Assembly: GCA_902801485.1 (NCBI GenBank)
Contig: CADCIP010000011.1
Span: forward strand, 1-64,000
DNA from: an uncultured Bacteroidales bacterium
GTDB taxonomy: Bacteria > Bacteroidota > Bacteroidia > Bacteroidales > Bacteroidaceae
Length of the DNA stretch: 64,000 nucleotides
Direction of reading: 5' to 3'
Shown: one piece after another, positions 49,179 through 58,785 of the stretch
How the letters are laid out: each line of letters starts with the position of its first letter
How positions within the stretch are numbered: the stretch's first letter is position 1
Notes under the pieces: model-generated
What the model was told of the DNA's origin: nothing
The model's input: only the letters and a program-made list of their open reading frames with translations
Database searches by the model: none
Program-made: the position numbers and the translations under genes

Positions 49179-51174
49179 ACTGATATTGGCATCTTTGCTC
49201 ATGTTGGCAACACAAGCAATGGCACAGAAACTGTTTACGCTGGAGGAACTGAACTTCGGCGGTAAGAACTATAGGGTTTCCGTTCCCCAACGTTGGAACT
49301 ATAGCTGGCAGGAAGGGAAACTGATTCTGAAAGACGGAGACAAGACCGTTCAGGTAGATCCCGCAACAGGTAAAACGACGGACTATCAGGAACCGGAAAA
49401 GCCCAACCGACCCAATCCGAGAGGCTTGTTGGAGTGGTGCAAGGCTTCGAATGCTGCAGCTTTCCTTCGCGACAATAACCTGTGGGTCCGTTATGCCGAC
49501 GGGCACGATGTGCAACTGTCGGAGGACGGCTCACGTGAAATAGTATATGGACAGAGCGTTCACCGCGACGAGTTCGGTATCTATAAGGGAACCTTCTGGA
49601 GCAACAATGGCAAGAAGTTGGCTTTCTACCGTATGGACCAGAGTATGGTGGCTGACTATCCGCAGGTAAACACCTTTAAGCGTGAAGCGGAGTTGGAGCC
49701 CGACAAGTATCCTATGGCAGGAATGACTTCACATCAGGTAACCATTGGCATCTTTGATTTAGATACAGAGAAAACCATCTACCTGAACGTTGGCGACCCC
49801 ACCGACCGCTATTTCACCAATATTGCTTGGGGACCAGACGACAAGACATTGTACCTGTATGAGCTGAACCGCGACCAGAACCATTGCACATTAGATGCCT
49901 ATGATGTGGCCACAGGCAATAAGATAAAGACACTCTATACTGAGACAAGCGATAAATACGTAGAACCCTTGCATCCCATTACCTTCTTGCCTTGGGACAG
50001 CAACAAGTTTATTTTCTGGAGCTGGAAAGATGGTTTTACACATCTTTACCTGATGGATGTGAACACCTTGAAGCAGGAGCAGCTAACCTCCGGCAAATGG
50101 GTGGTAAAGAGCATTGCGGGATTCTGCCAGGCTACCAAGAGCGCTATCATCATAACCAAGGAGGCTAATGTATTACAACGTAACATTTATTCGCTTTCCC
50201 TGAAGACAAAAAAGCGCACACTGCTGGACAACGGCAAGGGCGTTCATCAGGCAAACCTGTCGGAAGACGGCCTTTGGGTGCTGGATACCTGGCAAGAGCC
50301 GGATGTTCCCCGTGCCTATGCTGTCACCAATACCAAGACGGGCAAGAGCACTTTGCTACAGACAGCTCCCAACCCTTGGGAAGGATGGTACCAGCCTATC
50401 TTCGAGAGCGGAAGCGTGAAAGCTGAAGACGGAATAACTGATTTGTACTGGCGTATGGTAAAGCCAGCCGACTTCGACCCCAGCAAGAAATATCCCACAG
50501 TGGTTTATGTATATGGCGGTCCGCATGCTCACAGCATAGATGCTTCCTGGCATTGGGCCAGTCGCAGTTGGGAAACCTACATGGCGCAGAAGGGCTATAT
50601 CCTCTTTATACTCGACAACAGAGGCAGCGAGGACCGCGGTCGTGACTTCGAGCAGGCTACTTTCCGTCATCTGGGTCAGGTGGAGATGCGCGACCAGATG
50701 AGCGGTGTGAACTATCTGAAGAGCCTTCCCTATGTGGATGCCGACAGAATAGGTGTTCACGGATGGAGCTTTGGCGGCTTTATGACTACATCGCTGATGA
50801 CCACTTATCCCGAGGTCTTCAAGGTGGGTGTGGCAGGCGGCCCTGTTATCGACTGGAAATGGTACGAGGTGATGTACGGTGAGCGTTATATGGATACGCC
50901 AGAACAGAATCCTGAGGGCTACGAGCAGACGAGTCTTATCAACAAGGCCAAAAACCTGAAGGGCAAGCTGCAGATTATCATCGGCATGAACGACCCCACG
51001 GTGGTGCCTCAGCATGCTTTGCAGTTCCTGAATGCTTGTGCCGAGGCGGGTACTCAGCCCGATTTCTTCGTCTATCCAGGTGAGGGACATAATATGGCAG
51101 GGCACAAGAGTGTGCATCTGCATGAACGTATAACACAATATTTTGAAGACTACTTAAAGCCCGCGAAGCGGTAA
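49168..51174 (+). CDS. Dipeptidyl peptidase IV (S9B)
   Basis: From ATG 49168 ([20 protein letters not shown], a signal peptide) the protein is 668 residues; the earlier in-frame start lies inside the methyltransferase gene and lacks a signal. The N-terminal beta-propeller is followed by an alpha/beta hydrolase with the nucleophile in HGWSFGGFM, Asp in GMNDPTV and His in GEGHNMAGH. It removes Xaa-Pro or Xaa-Ala dipeptides from peptides in the periplasm. It overlaps the previous gene by 11 bases, an arrangement for co-translation. DPP IV proteins of about 700-740 residues are usual, so it is slightly short. Confidence 0.9.
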   Translation: MKIKLILASLLMLATQAMAQKLFTLEELNFGGKNYRVSVPQRWNYSWQEGKLILKDGDKTVQVDPATGKTTDYQEPEKPNRPNPRGLLEWCKASNAAAFLRDNNLWVRYADGHDVQLSEDGSREIVYGQSVHRDEFGIYKGTFWSNNGKKLAFYRMDQSMVADYPQVNTFKREAELEPDKYPMAGMTSHQVTIGIFDLDTEKTIYLNVGDPTDRYFTNIAWGPDDKTLYLYELNRDQNHCTLDAYDVATGNKIKTLYTETSDKYVEPLHPITFLPWDSNKFIFWSWKDGFTHLYLMDVNTLKQEQLTSGKWVVKSIAGFCQATKSAIIITKEANVLQRNIYSLSLKTKKRTLLDNGKGVHQANLSEDGLWVLDTWQEPDVPRAYAVTNTKTGKSTLLQTAPNPWEGWYQPIFESGSVKAEDGITDLYWRMVKPADFDPSKKYPTVVYVYGGPHAHSIDASWHWASRSWETYMAQKGYILFILDNRGSEDRGRDFEQATFRHLGQVEMRDQMSGVNYLKSLPYVDADRIGVHGWSFGGFMTTSLMTTYPEVFKVGVAGGPVIDWKWYEVMYGERYMDTPEQNPEGYEQTSLINKAKNLKGKLQIIIGMNDPTVVPQHALQFLNACAEAGTQPDFFVYPGEGHNMAGHKSVHLHERITQYFEDYLKPAKR

Positions 51175-51188
51175 AAATACAAGTAATT

Positions 51189-52505
51189 ATGATAGAAACA
51201 AATAATTCCCTCTTCGAGGGGCAGATTCTCCTTTTAGGAAGTGGCGGCCGTGAGCACGCCTTAGCTTGGAAGATTGCTCAGAGTGAGAAATGCGGGAAAC
51301 TGTATATTGCCCCGGGGAATGCCGGTACAGCAACAGTTGGCGAGAACGTAAACATAAAGGCTGACGACTTCGATGCTATTAAGGTCTTTGTGCTGAGAAA
51401 CCGTATTCAGATGGTAGTGGTAGGTCCCGAGGACCCATTGGTGAAGGGTATCTATGACTACTTCAAGAACGACCCCGAACTGAAGAACATTCCTGTTATC
51501 GGTCCCAGCAAAGCAGGTGCCGTACTGGAGGGAAGCAAGGATTTTGCCAAAGGCTTCATGCAGCGTCATGGTATCCCTACTGCAGCCTATCAGACCTTCA
51601 CAGGCGAGACGCTGGCCGAAGGAAAAGCTTTCCTGAAGACCCTACAGCCCCCATACGTACTGAAGGCCGACGGACTTTGCGCCGGTAAGGGCGTGCTGAT
51701 TCTGCCCACCCTGGAAGAAGCAGAGAAAGAGCTGGAGGAGATGTTAGGCGGAATGTTCGGAGGCGCCAGCAGCCGTGTGGTAATCGAGGAATTCATGAGC
51801 GGTATAGAATGCTCTGTATTTGTACTGACCGACGGTAAGGACTACAGGATTCTGCCCGAGGCAAAAGACTACAAACGAATCGGAGAAGGTGATACCGGTC
51901 TGAATACTGGCGGTATGGGCAGCGTAAGTCCCGTTCCCTTTGCTACTACAGAGTGGATGAAGAAGGTCGAGGACCGCATCATCCGTCCTACTGTTGAAGG
52001 CTTGGCTGCTGAGGGTATCGACTATAAGGGCTTTATCTTCTTCGGTCTGATTAACCGTACAAACACGCCTACAGGTGAACCCGAACCATATGTCATCGAA
52101 TACAATGTCCGTATGGGTGATCCGGAAACGGAAACCGTTATGCTACGCTTGAAGAGTGATATTGTTGACCTCTTTGAAGGCGTTGCAACAGGAACATTGG
52201 CCCAGCGCAGCATCGAATTTGATACGCGCAGTGCTGTCTGCGTAATGCTGGTTAGCGGCGGCTATCCCGGAAGTTACCAGAAGGGTTATCCCATCAGCGG
52301 CATCGACAAAGTTGAGGGCAGCGTTGTATTCCATGCAGGAACTGCATTGAAGGACAAGGAAGTTGTCACGAACGGCGGTCGTGTGATTGCTGTAAGCAGT
52401 TACGGAGCCAATAAGGCTGAAGCCCTTCAGAAGAGTTTCACCGAGGCCCAGAAGATTCAATTCAAGGACAAATACTTCCGCAGAGACATCGGAGCAGACC
52501 TATAG
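51189..52505 (+). CDS. purD: Phosphoribosylamine--glycine ligase
   Basis: A 438-residue ATP-grasp enzyme of purine synthesis that joins phosphoribosylamine to glycine. [16 protein letters not shown] opens it, with [56 protein letters not shown] and [11 protein letters not shown] as the standard motifs. Length is normal. It begins 14 bases after the DPP IV gene. Confidence 0.96.
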   Translation: MIETNNSLFEGQILLLGSGGREHALAWKIAQSEKCGKLYIAPGNAGTATVGENVNIKADDFDAIKVFVLRNRIQMVVVGPEDPLVKGIYDYFKNDPELKNIPVIGPSKAGAVLEGSKDFAKGFMQRHGIPTAAYQTFTGETLAEGKAFLKTLQPPYVLKADGLCAGKGVLILPTLEEAEKELEEMLGGMFGGASSRVVIEEFMSGIECSVFVLTDGKDYRILPEAKDYKRIGEGDTGLNTGGMGSVSPVPFATTEWMKKVEDRIIRPTVEGLAAEGIDYKGFIFFGLINRTNTPTGEPEPYVIEYNVRMGDPETETVMLRLKSDIVDLFEGVATGTLAQRSIEFDTRSAVCVMLVSGGYPGSYQKGYPISGIDKVEGSVVFHAGTALKDKEVVTNGGRVIAVSSYGANKAEALQKSFTEAQKIQFKDKYFRRDIGADL

Positions 52506-52517
52506 ATTTATTGAGCA

Positions 52518-53456
52518 TTGAGGTATAACCGATTTCAGAATAAGGTAGCAGAGAGTACGGCCACAATGCCTGTCTGTGCAGTGCTGACAACCATCTTATG
52601 GTGGTGGCCTCAGCAGTCATTTGCCACAAGCAACATCATAGGGTGGGCATTATGTGTCCTAGCCGCATATGTCTTTATGGAGACGAATGATGTGTATAAT
52701 GTTATTCGCCTCCGCACCAGGATGATGGCTTGCACATGGCTTGTGCTGGCTTCCTGCCAAGCATTCATGCACCCGTTCGGAACTCCGGCTATCAGCGCGG
52801 TATGCATGGCACTTAGTTATTACTTGCTGTTCCGCTGCTATCAGTTATACAATTCAGCTGCCTGGATTTTCCACAGTTTTCTCTTTTTGGGAACAGGCAG
52901 TCTGTTTGCTGCTGTCATGTTACCTATGGGGTTGCTCTTTTACCTTTATCTGATAGGGTTCCTGCGCTCTCTTTCATGGCGAGGATTTTGGGCTGGACTA
53001 TTGGGTATGGCATTGCCCTACGCGGTCTGGGGGACTTGGTGCTTCCTTACGGATAAGACAGATAGCATACTCGTTTTTGTTACCTCGCACTTCGTATGGC
53101 ACCCTGTTTCGTTGGAGGCTATAACCAGCCTGCCTGTTAGCCGGATGGTGTCTATGGGTGTTGTTACCTTGCTGAGCTTAGTGGGAGTCTTTCACTATTT
53201 GCAAACCAAGTACAACGATAAGATACGGGTTAGGATGATACTTTACATCTATATGGTTCAGACCATTCTGCTCCTCGTGTATCTTTTCCTGCAGCCTGGA
53301 GAGTTCCAGAACACCATGGCGTTGCTGATTGTAAGCGCATGTCCTCTTATTGCCCATTACTTTTCCCTGACAGGAAGTTGGCTGAGCAACGCATTCTTTA
53401 TCTTGTCGCTATTCTTATGTGGCACGATGGCTTATTTTAATTTATGGACGACATAG
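52518..53456 (+). CDS. Polytopic membrane protein
   Basis: A 312-residue protein with about eight hydrophobic segments and almost no large loops; no family motif is recognised. The start is TTG at 52518, preceded by a TGA in frame; the first ATG would drop 16 residues. Its 3' end overlaps the DedA/YqaA-type gene by 13 bases. Members of this kind in Bacteroidota are seen near purD and DUF2723 genes; a role in glycan or lipid handling is possible but unproven. Confidence 0.55.
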   Translation: MRYNRFQNKVAESTATMPVCAVLTTILWWWPQQSFATSNIIGWALCVLAAYVFMETNDVYNVIRLRTRMMACTWLVLASCQAFMHPFGTPAISAVCMALSYYLLFRCYQLYNSAAWIFHSFLFLGTGSLFAAVMLPMGLLFYLYLIGFLRSLSWRGFWAGLLGMALPYAVWGTWCFLTDKTDSILVFVTSHFVWHPVSLEAITSLPVSRMVSMGVVTLLSLVGVFHYLQTKYNDKIRVRMILYIYMVQTILLLVYLFLQPGEFQNTMALLIVSACPLIAHYFSLTGSWLSNAFFILSLFLCGTMAYFNLWTT

Positions 53457-53899
53457 TACAATATATGATCCCCCTGGGATATGGGGGAATGGGAATTGCT
53501 TCTTTTATTGCGGGCAGTGTTTTACCTTTTAGTAGCGAGACACTGTTGGCAGGTCTTCTTTTAGCAGGCTTACATCCTTGGCCGCTGTTTGTAAGTGCTA
53601 CCATTGGAAATGTCCTGGGCAGCATGTTCAACTATTGTGTAGGAAGATTGGGGAAGATAGAATGGATCGAGAAATATCTGCATGTTAGGCGCGAGAAGGT
53701 TGAAAAGACTCAGCGATGGTTGCAGGGACGGGGCGCTTGGATGGGCTTTTTCTGTTTCCTGCCTATCTTGGGAAGTGCTCTTTCGGTGACGTTGGGATAT
53801 ATGAGAGCCAACCCCACTCTTACGTTCTTGAGCATAGCATTAGGGAAGGCTTTGCGTTATGGAGTGCTCATAATGATCCTTATTATGGCTAAAGGATAA
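53444..53899 (+). CDS. YqaA-type membrane protein (DedA/VTT-like)
   Basis: A 151-residue protein with about four membrane segments and the family's GSVLPFSSETLLAG start, GNVLGSMFNYCVGR, and the helix RTQRWLQGRGAWMGFFCFLP-type LPILGSALSVTLGY segment. YqaA and DedA-like proteins are linked to membrane lipid handling or small-molecule transport. The gene overlaps the preceding one by 13 bases. Confidence 0.8.
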   Translation: MDDIVQYMIPLGYGGMGIASFIAGSVLPFSSETLLAGLLLAGLHPWPLFVSATIGNVLGSMFNYCVGRLGKIEWIEKYLHVRREKVEKTQRWLQGRGAWMGFFCFLPILGSALSVTLGYMRANPTLTFLSIALGKALRYGVLIMILIMAKG

Positions 53900-53940
53900 A
53901 AAAAATGCCGAGTGGAGCGGTAGAACAGAAGAAAAAACAG

Positions 53941-53948
53941 TAACTTTG
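53941..53948 (+). promoter_or_regulatory. Possible -7 box of the DUF2723 gene
   Basis: TAACTTTG fits TAnnTTTG 42 bases before the start codon; no TTTG lies 19 bases upstream (the position reads CGGT or GGTA). Confidence 0.45.
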
Positions 53949-53989
53949 CAGAATGCAATCAATATAAACAAATAAATACACACCGTTAA

Positions 53990-56900
53990 ATGAAACAGTT
54001 CAGATTAGTGGACAACCTGATGGGTTGGATTACTTTTGCCATTGCGGCCTTCGTGTATTGCAGCACGATAGAGCCCACGGCAAGCTTTTGGGACTGCCCT
54101 GAGTTCATCACTACAGCTTACAAGTTGGAAGTGGGACATCCCCCTGGGGCACCTTTCTTTATGTTGACGGCAAACCTCTTTACGCAGTTTGTCAGTGACC
54201 CCGCGCTGGTAGCCCGCATGGTGAATACCATGAGTGCGCTTTTCAGTGCTGCTTGTATTATGTTCCTTTTTTGGAGTATCAGTCATCTGGGGCGCAAGTT
54301 AGTAGGCGAGAACGGTCAGTTGAAGAACGTTGCCCAGTTGATAACCGTTGAGGCCAGTGCCCTGACGGGAGCTTTGGTTTACACTTTCTCCGATACCTTC
54401 TGGTTCAGTGCCGTAGAGGGTGAGGTATATGCTTACAGTAGCCTTTTTACCGCTGTAGTATTCTGGCTGATGCTGAAATGGGAAGACCATGCCGATGAGG
54501 CTGGCTCCGACCGTTGGCTCATCCTGATAGCCTATCTCACAGGCCTCAGTATCGGTGTTCACTTGCTGAACCTGCTCTGTGTCCCTGCCTTGGTTCTTGT
54601 TTATTATTACAAAAAAGCCAAGAACCCCAACCTCAAGGGAGCACTGCTCTCTGTAGTCGGAAGCGGTGCGCTCATTGCTGCTGTATTGTATGGCATTGTG
54701 CCAGGTATCGTAAAGGTAGGCGGATGGTTCGAACTGTTGTTTGTCAACCAACTGAGTTGCCCCTTCAACACAGGACTTATCATATACATTATATTATTGG
54801 TAGGCATCGTGCTGTGGAGCATCTGGGAGACTCGCAGGCAAAAGAGTCGTATTCGCATGAACATCTCTTATCTGCTTAGCGTAGGTATGTTGGGTATTCC
54901 TTTCTACGGATACGGTATCGCCAGCATTGTTACGGGTATTGTCATTCTGGCTGCCCTGTTTGTGCTTCTGCGTTTCCAAAGGGAAGGAAAATCTCTGGTA
55001 TCTGCCCGTCTGATGAATTCCAGTCTGCTCTGTATGCTCATGATTATGATTGGCTACAGCTCATACGCCGTTATCGTAATCCGCAGTTCAGCCAATACAC
55101 CTATGGACCAGAACTCACCCGAGGACATCTTTACTCTGGGTACTTACCTGAGTCGTGAGCAGTATGGTGATCGTCCTCTTCTCTACGGACAGGCTTATAC
55201 CAGCCAGGTGCAACTGAAAGTGGACGGTAACTACTGTGTTCCCGTCAGCAAGCAGAAAGCACCTGTATATCAGCGTAAGGAGAAAGCCAGTCCGGAAGAA
55301 CCGGATCGCTATGAGATTCAGCGCTACGATCAGGAATACGTTTACCAGCAGAATATGCTCTTCCCCCGTATGTACAGTAGCGGTCATGCTTCGGCATACG
55401 AGAGTTGGATGGGTGGCGTAAAAGGTACAACCAGAAACTACGAGCGCTGTGGCGAGATGGTTCCCGTTAAGATGCCTACCATGCTGGAGAACATTCGTTT
55501 CTTCCTGAGCTATCAGGTTAATTTCATGTATTGGCGCTACTTTATGTGGAACTTCGCCGGTCGTCAGAACGATATTCAGGGAAACGGAGAATGGGAGCAC
55601 GGCAACTGGCTGACAGGTATTCCTTTCCTGGATAATATGCGTTTGGGCGACCAGAGCAAACTGCCGTCAGATTTGCGCGACAACAAGGGGCATAACGTAT
55701 TCTACTGTTTGCCGCTGATCCTGGGTCTGCTGGGCCTCTTCTGGCAGTTGTTCCGTAATACGCCCGAGAACAAAAACGAGGGCGAGAAGCAGTTCGGTAT
55801 TGTATTCTTCCTGTTCTTCATGACGGGTCTGGCCATTGTTATTTACCTGAACCAGACACCTATGCAACCGCGTGAACGAGACTACGCATACGCCGGTTCG
55901 TTCTATGCCTTTGCCATCTGGGTAGGTCTTGGTGTTGCTGCCATTGCCGATTATCTGCAGAAACTGCTAAAGAACGAGAAGATATGTGCCTTGCTGAGTT
56001 GCCTTTGTGTGCTGGTACCTTTGCAGATGGCCTCTCAGACGTGGGATGATCACGACAGAAGCGGTCGTTATACCTGTCGCGACTTTGGCCGTAACTACCT
56101 GCAGACCCTCTCGCAAGGCAATAACCCCATCATTTTCACCAATGGAGACAACGATACCTTCCCCTTGTGGTATGCACAGGAGACGGAATCGTTCCGCACC
56201 GATGCTCGCGTCTGCAACCTTTCTTATCTGCAGACCGACTGGTACATCGACCAGATGAAGCGACCCGCCTATGATTCGCCTGCAGTGCCCATTCATTGGA
56301 GCCGTCTGCAGTATGTGGCAGGAACCCGCGAGGGAGTAAGCGTTCGCCCCGGTGTTCTGGAGCAGGCCATTGAGGCTTATAAGGATGATCCCGTGCTGAT
56401 GCATCAGGTGCTGGGTGACAACCCTTACGAATTACGCTACATCATCGACAAGTGGGTGCTGAACACCAATCCCGAATTGCAGATATTCCCCACCGATTCT
56501 ATCGTGTTTGCTGTGGATAAGGAGGCAGTTAAGCGTAGCGGAATGATGATGGCCGGCGACAGTATTCCTGACTTTATGCATATAAGTCTAAAGGGCAAAC
56601 GTGCTGTTTATAAGAGCGAGATGATGATGTACGAAATGCTGGCACAGTGTAACTGGGAGCGTCCGATGTATGTAGCCATCACAGTAGGGAAAGACAACTA
56701 CGGCAGTCTGGGTGACTATTTCGTCCAGGAAGGTCTTGCCAACCGTATCACCCCCTTCAAGACCGTTGATACGGGTAAGGATATGGACACCGACCGTATG
56801 TATGAGAATATTATGACACGCTTTGCCTTTGGCGGAATCGACAATCCCGACATCTATCTTGACGAGACCGTTACCCGTATGTGCTATACCCATCGCCGTA

Positions 56901-57295
56901 TGATTGCCCAGTTGGCAACCCGTTTGCTGCAGGAAGGTAAGAAAGATAAGGCGGCCCGACTGATAGCATACGCCGAAAAGGTATTGCCGCCAACTACCTT
57001 GCCCCACAACTATGCCGGTTTTTCGTTGGATCTGGCACGTGCATGGATTGCTGTGGGAAACAAGAAGATGGCCGAGAAGATTGCCTATCCTGTTGCTGCC
57101 AATGCCGTGGAGTACCTGAACTGGTATATGAGTCTGCCCGGCAAGATACTTGTCCAGAGCGAGAAAGACTGCATGTATTACCTTTATCAGATGCACGCAG
57201 CTACTGAGGTACTACAAGATGCCGGTAGCAATAAGGCTAAAGATATGGCGGTAATACTGGAAGCCTTCAACAATGCCCTTCAGAATCATCTCTAA
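53990..57295 (+). CDS. DUF2723 membrane protein (TMEM260-like, putative protein glycosyltransferase)
   Basis: An 1101-residue protein. The N-terminal half has about 13 membrane segments and the DUF2723 motifs SFWDCPEFITTAYKLEVGHP, PGAPFFML and EGEVYAYS. The C-terminal half is soluble, with GDNDTFPLWYAQE and FTNGDND, and TPR-like helices at the end. DUF2723 is related to eukaryotic TMEM260, an O-mannosyltransferase, and to GT-C enzymes; in Bacteroidota a role in surface O-glycosylation is plausible. Full length for the family is about 1000-1100. The next gene begins one base after its stop. Confidence 0.82.
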   Translation: MKQFRLVDNLMGWITFAIAAFVYCSTIEPTASFWDCPEFITTAYKLEVGHPPGAPFFMLTANLFTQFVSDPALVARMVNTMSALFSAACIMFLFWSISHLGRKLVGENGQLKNVAQLITVEASALTGALVYTFSDTFWFSAVEGEVYAYSSLFTAVVFWLMLKWEDHADEAGSDRWLILIAYLTGLSIGVHLLNLLCVPALVLVYYYKKAKNPNLKGALLSVVGSGALIAAVLYGIVPGIVKVGGWFELLFVNQLSCPFNTGLIIYIILLVGIVLWSIWETRRQKSRIRMNISYLLSVGMLGIPFYGYGIASIVTGIVILAALFVLLRFQREGKSLVSARLMNSSLLCMLMIMIGYSSYAVIVIRSSANTPMDQNSPEDIFTLGTYLSREQYGDRPLLYGQAYTSQVQLKVDGNYCVPVSKQKAPVYQRKEKASPEEPDRYEIQRYDQEYVYQQNMLFPRMYSSGHASAYESWMGGVKGTTRNYERCGEMVPVKMPTMLENIRFFLSYQVNFMYWRYFMWNFAGRQNDIQGNGEWEHGNWLTGIPFLDNMRLGDQSKLPSDLRDNKGHNVFYCLPLILGLLGLFWQLFRNTPENKNEGEKQFGIVFFLFFMTGLAIVIYLNQTPMQPRERDYAYAGSFYAFAIWVGLGVAAIADYLQKLLKNEKICALLSCLCVLVPLQMASQTWDDHDRSGRYTCRDFGRNYLQTLSQGNNPIIFTNGDNDTFPLWYAQETESFRTDARVCNLSYLQTDWYIDQMKRPAYDSPAVPIHWSRLQYVAGTREGVSVRPGVLEQAIEAYKDDPVLMHQVLGDNPYELRYIIDKWVLNTNPELQIFPTDSIVFAVDKEAVKRSGMMMAGDSIPDFMHISLKGKRAVYKSEMMMYEMLAQCNWERPMYVAITVGKDNYGSLGDYFVQEGLANRITPFKTVDTGKDMDTDRMYENIMTRFAFGGIDNPDIYLDETVTRMCYTHRRMIAQLATRLLQEGKKDKAARLIAYAEKVLPPTTLPHNYAGFSLDLARAWIAVGNKKMAEKIAYPVAANAVEYLNWYMSLPGKILVQSEKDCMYYLYQMHAATEVLQDAGSNKAKDMAVILEAFNNALQNHL

Positions 57296-57910
57296 ATGAT
57301 AATCGAGCAGCCCGCTATATTCCTGCGTTGGCTTTTCCCACATGCCTTGTGGAGAATGGATCGTCATCAGAAGTCGGTTTACCTGACTTTTGATGACGGC
57401 CCTATTCCCGAGGCTACTCCTTTCATTCTTGACACCTTGGACCGTTTCCATGCCAAGGCCACTTTCTTTATGGTCGGCGAGAATGCCGTAAAATACCCCC
57501 ATCTTTTGGAGGAAGTCCGTCGGCGCGGTCACCAGATAGGCAATCATACCTACAATCACCTTTCCGGTATGCGGCATTTTACATGGACCTATCTTGCCAA
57601 TATTAAAAAGGCAGACGAAGTCCTGCATACCAACCTTTTTCGTCCGCCACACGGATGGATTAGGACGGTACAGTATAGGGTTCTTCGGCATATAGGCATA
57701 AAGGTAGTTATGTGGGATGTGGTAACACGCGATTACAGCAGGTTGTTAACTGCCGAGGATGTGCTGCGTAACGTAAAGCGCTACACCCGCCCAGGCAGTA
57801 TCATCACTTTCCATGATTCCCTGAAAAGCATCGAGAAACTCAAACACGCTTTACCGGAAGCTTTATCCTGGCTTCAAGAACAAGGGTATGAATTCCGCAC
57901 CTTTGAATAG
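57296..57910 (+). CDS. Polysaccharide deacetylase (NodB-like)
   Basis: A 204-residue carbohydrate esterase 4 domain without a signal peptide. Conserved motifs are LTFDDGPIP (catalytic base and metal Asp), HQIGNHTYNH (two metal His), RPPHGW and FHDS. It removes N-acetyl groups from glycans such as peptidoglycan. It starts immediately after the DUF2723 gene and overlaps the QueG-like gene by 23 bases, so the three form an operon. Confidence 0.88.
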   Translation: MIIEQPAIFLRWLFPHALWRMDRHQKSVYLTFDDGPIPEATPFILDTLDRFHAKATFFMVGENAVKYPHLLEEVRRRGHQIGNHTYNHLSGMRHFTWTYLANIKKADEVLHTNLFRPPHGWIRTVQYRVLRHIGIKVVMWDVVTRDYSRLLTAEDVLRNVKRYTRPGSIITFHDSLKSIEKLKHALPEALSWLQEQGYEFRTFE

Positions 57911-58778
57911 CAACCAACTGAAAGCCCAGGCCCAGCGTCTGGGTTTTGTGGCTTGTGGCATCGCTCCTGCCGAGCCTGTTCAGGAGTGGTATGCCCAAGG
58001 GTTCCGCCGTTGGTTGCAGTTAGGCTTTCAGGCCGATATGGAGTATATGCAGAACCATGTTGAGATGCGTCTGCAGCCAGCCCTCTTGCACCCAGGCGTC
58101 AAGAGCATCGTGAGTTTGGCTCTCAACTATATGCCTACCCACCAGCAACCGGGTATCAGCCTTTATGCACAGGGTAAGGATTATCACGATGTGATGAAAG
58201 AACGCCTGCGTCAACTGATGACCGAGGCCGGATTGCAGGGACGTTGCTTTGTAGATACTGCCCCTGTCTTGGAACGTTACTGGGCATGGCGGTGCGGAAT
58301 AGGCGAGTTCTGCCAGAACGGTCTGATATCTGTTCCCGGATATGGACCCACAGTCTTCTTAGGCGAAATCTTTGCAGAGCAAGAGGCAGATGCCTACGAC
58401 GAACCGCTCTCTCCCGCATCCGAGCGTTTCACCGGTTGGGAATCGCTCTGTCCAGCTCTCACTCCTCAGGGCCTTGATGCACGTCTGTGCCTCAGCTATC
58501 AGACCATAGAGAATAGGGGAGAACTGCCACACGACATACACCTTAAACGAACTTTCTACGGTTGTGACAAATGTCTGCGTGCCTGCCCTCAGTTTAAGGA
58601 GTCGCATCCCACAACAGAACAGGCATTTCAGCCTTCTGACGAGTTATTAGGCATGAAGGAGGAAGACTGGCGCGCCCTTACACCCGAACAGTACAAAGTC
58701 CTTTTCAAAGGTTCTGCTGTTAAGCGCGCTAAATACGAGGGACTTATCCGAAATATCAGTAAATGGAAAAAACAATAA
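57888..58778 (+). CDS. queG: QueG-like epoxyqueuosine reductase lacking one Fe-S cysteine set
   Basis: A 296-residue protein of the QueG family, which reduces epoxyqueuosine to queuosine in tRNA using cobalamin and two 4Fe-4S clusters. It keeps LGFVACGIAP, the VDTAPVLERYWAWRCGIGE region and the second cluster YGCDKCLRACP. In the first cluster, CxxCxxCxxxCP is replaced by S-x2-F-x2-W-x3-CP (SERFTGWESLCP); all three changes are one base from a Cys codon. The 23-base overlap with the upstream gene and short length (other QueG proteins are about 310-380) are noted. The protein may lack activity or use one cluster. Confidence 0.82.
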   Translation: MNSAPLNSNQLKAQAQRLGFVACGIAPAEPVQEWYAQGFRRWLQLGFQADMEYMQNHVEMRLQPALLHPGVKSIVSLALNYMPTHQQPGISLYAQGKDYHDVMKERLRQLMTEAGLQGRCFVDTAPVLERYWAWRCGIGEFCQNGLISVPGYGPTVFLGEIFAEQEADAYDEPLSPASERFTGWESLCPALTPQGLDARLCLSYQTIENRGELPHDIHLKRTFYGCDKCLRACPQFKESHPTTEQAFQPSDELLGMKEEDWRALTPEQYKVLFKGSAVKRAKYEGLIRNISKWKKQ

Positions 58779-58785
58779 TATAATC

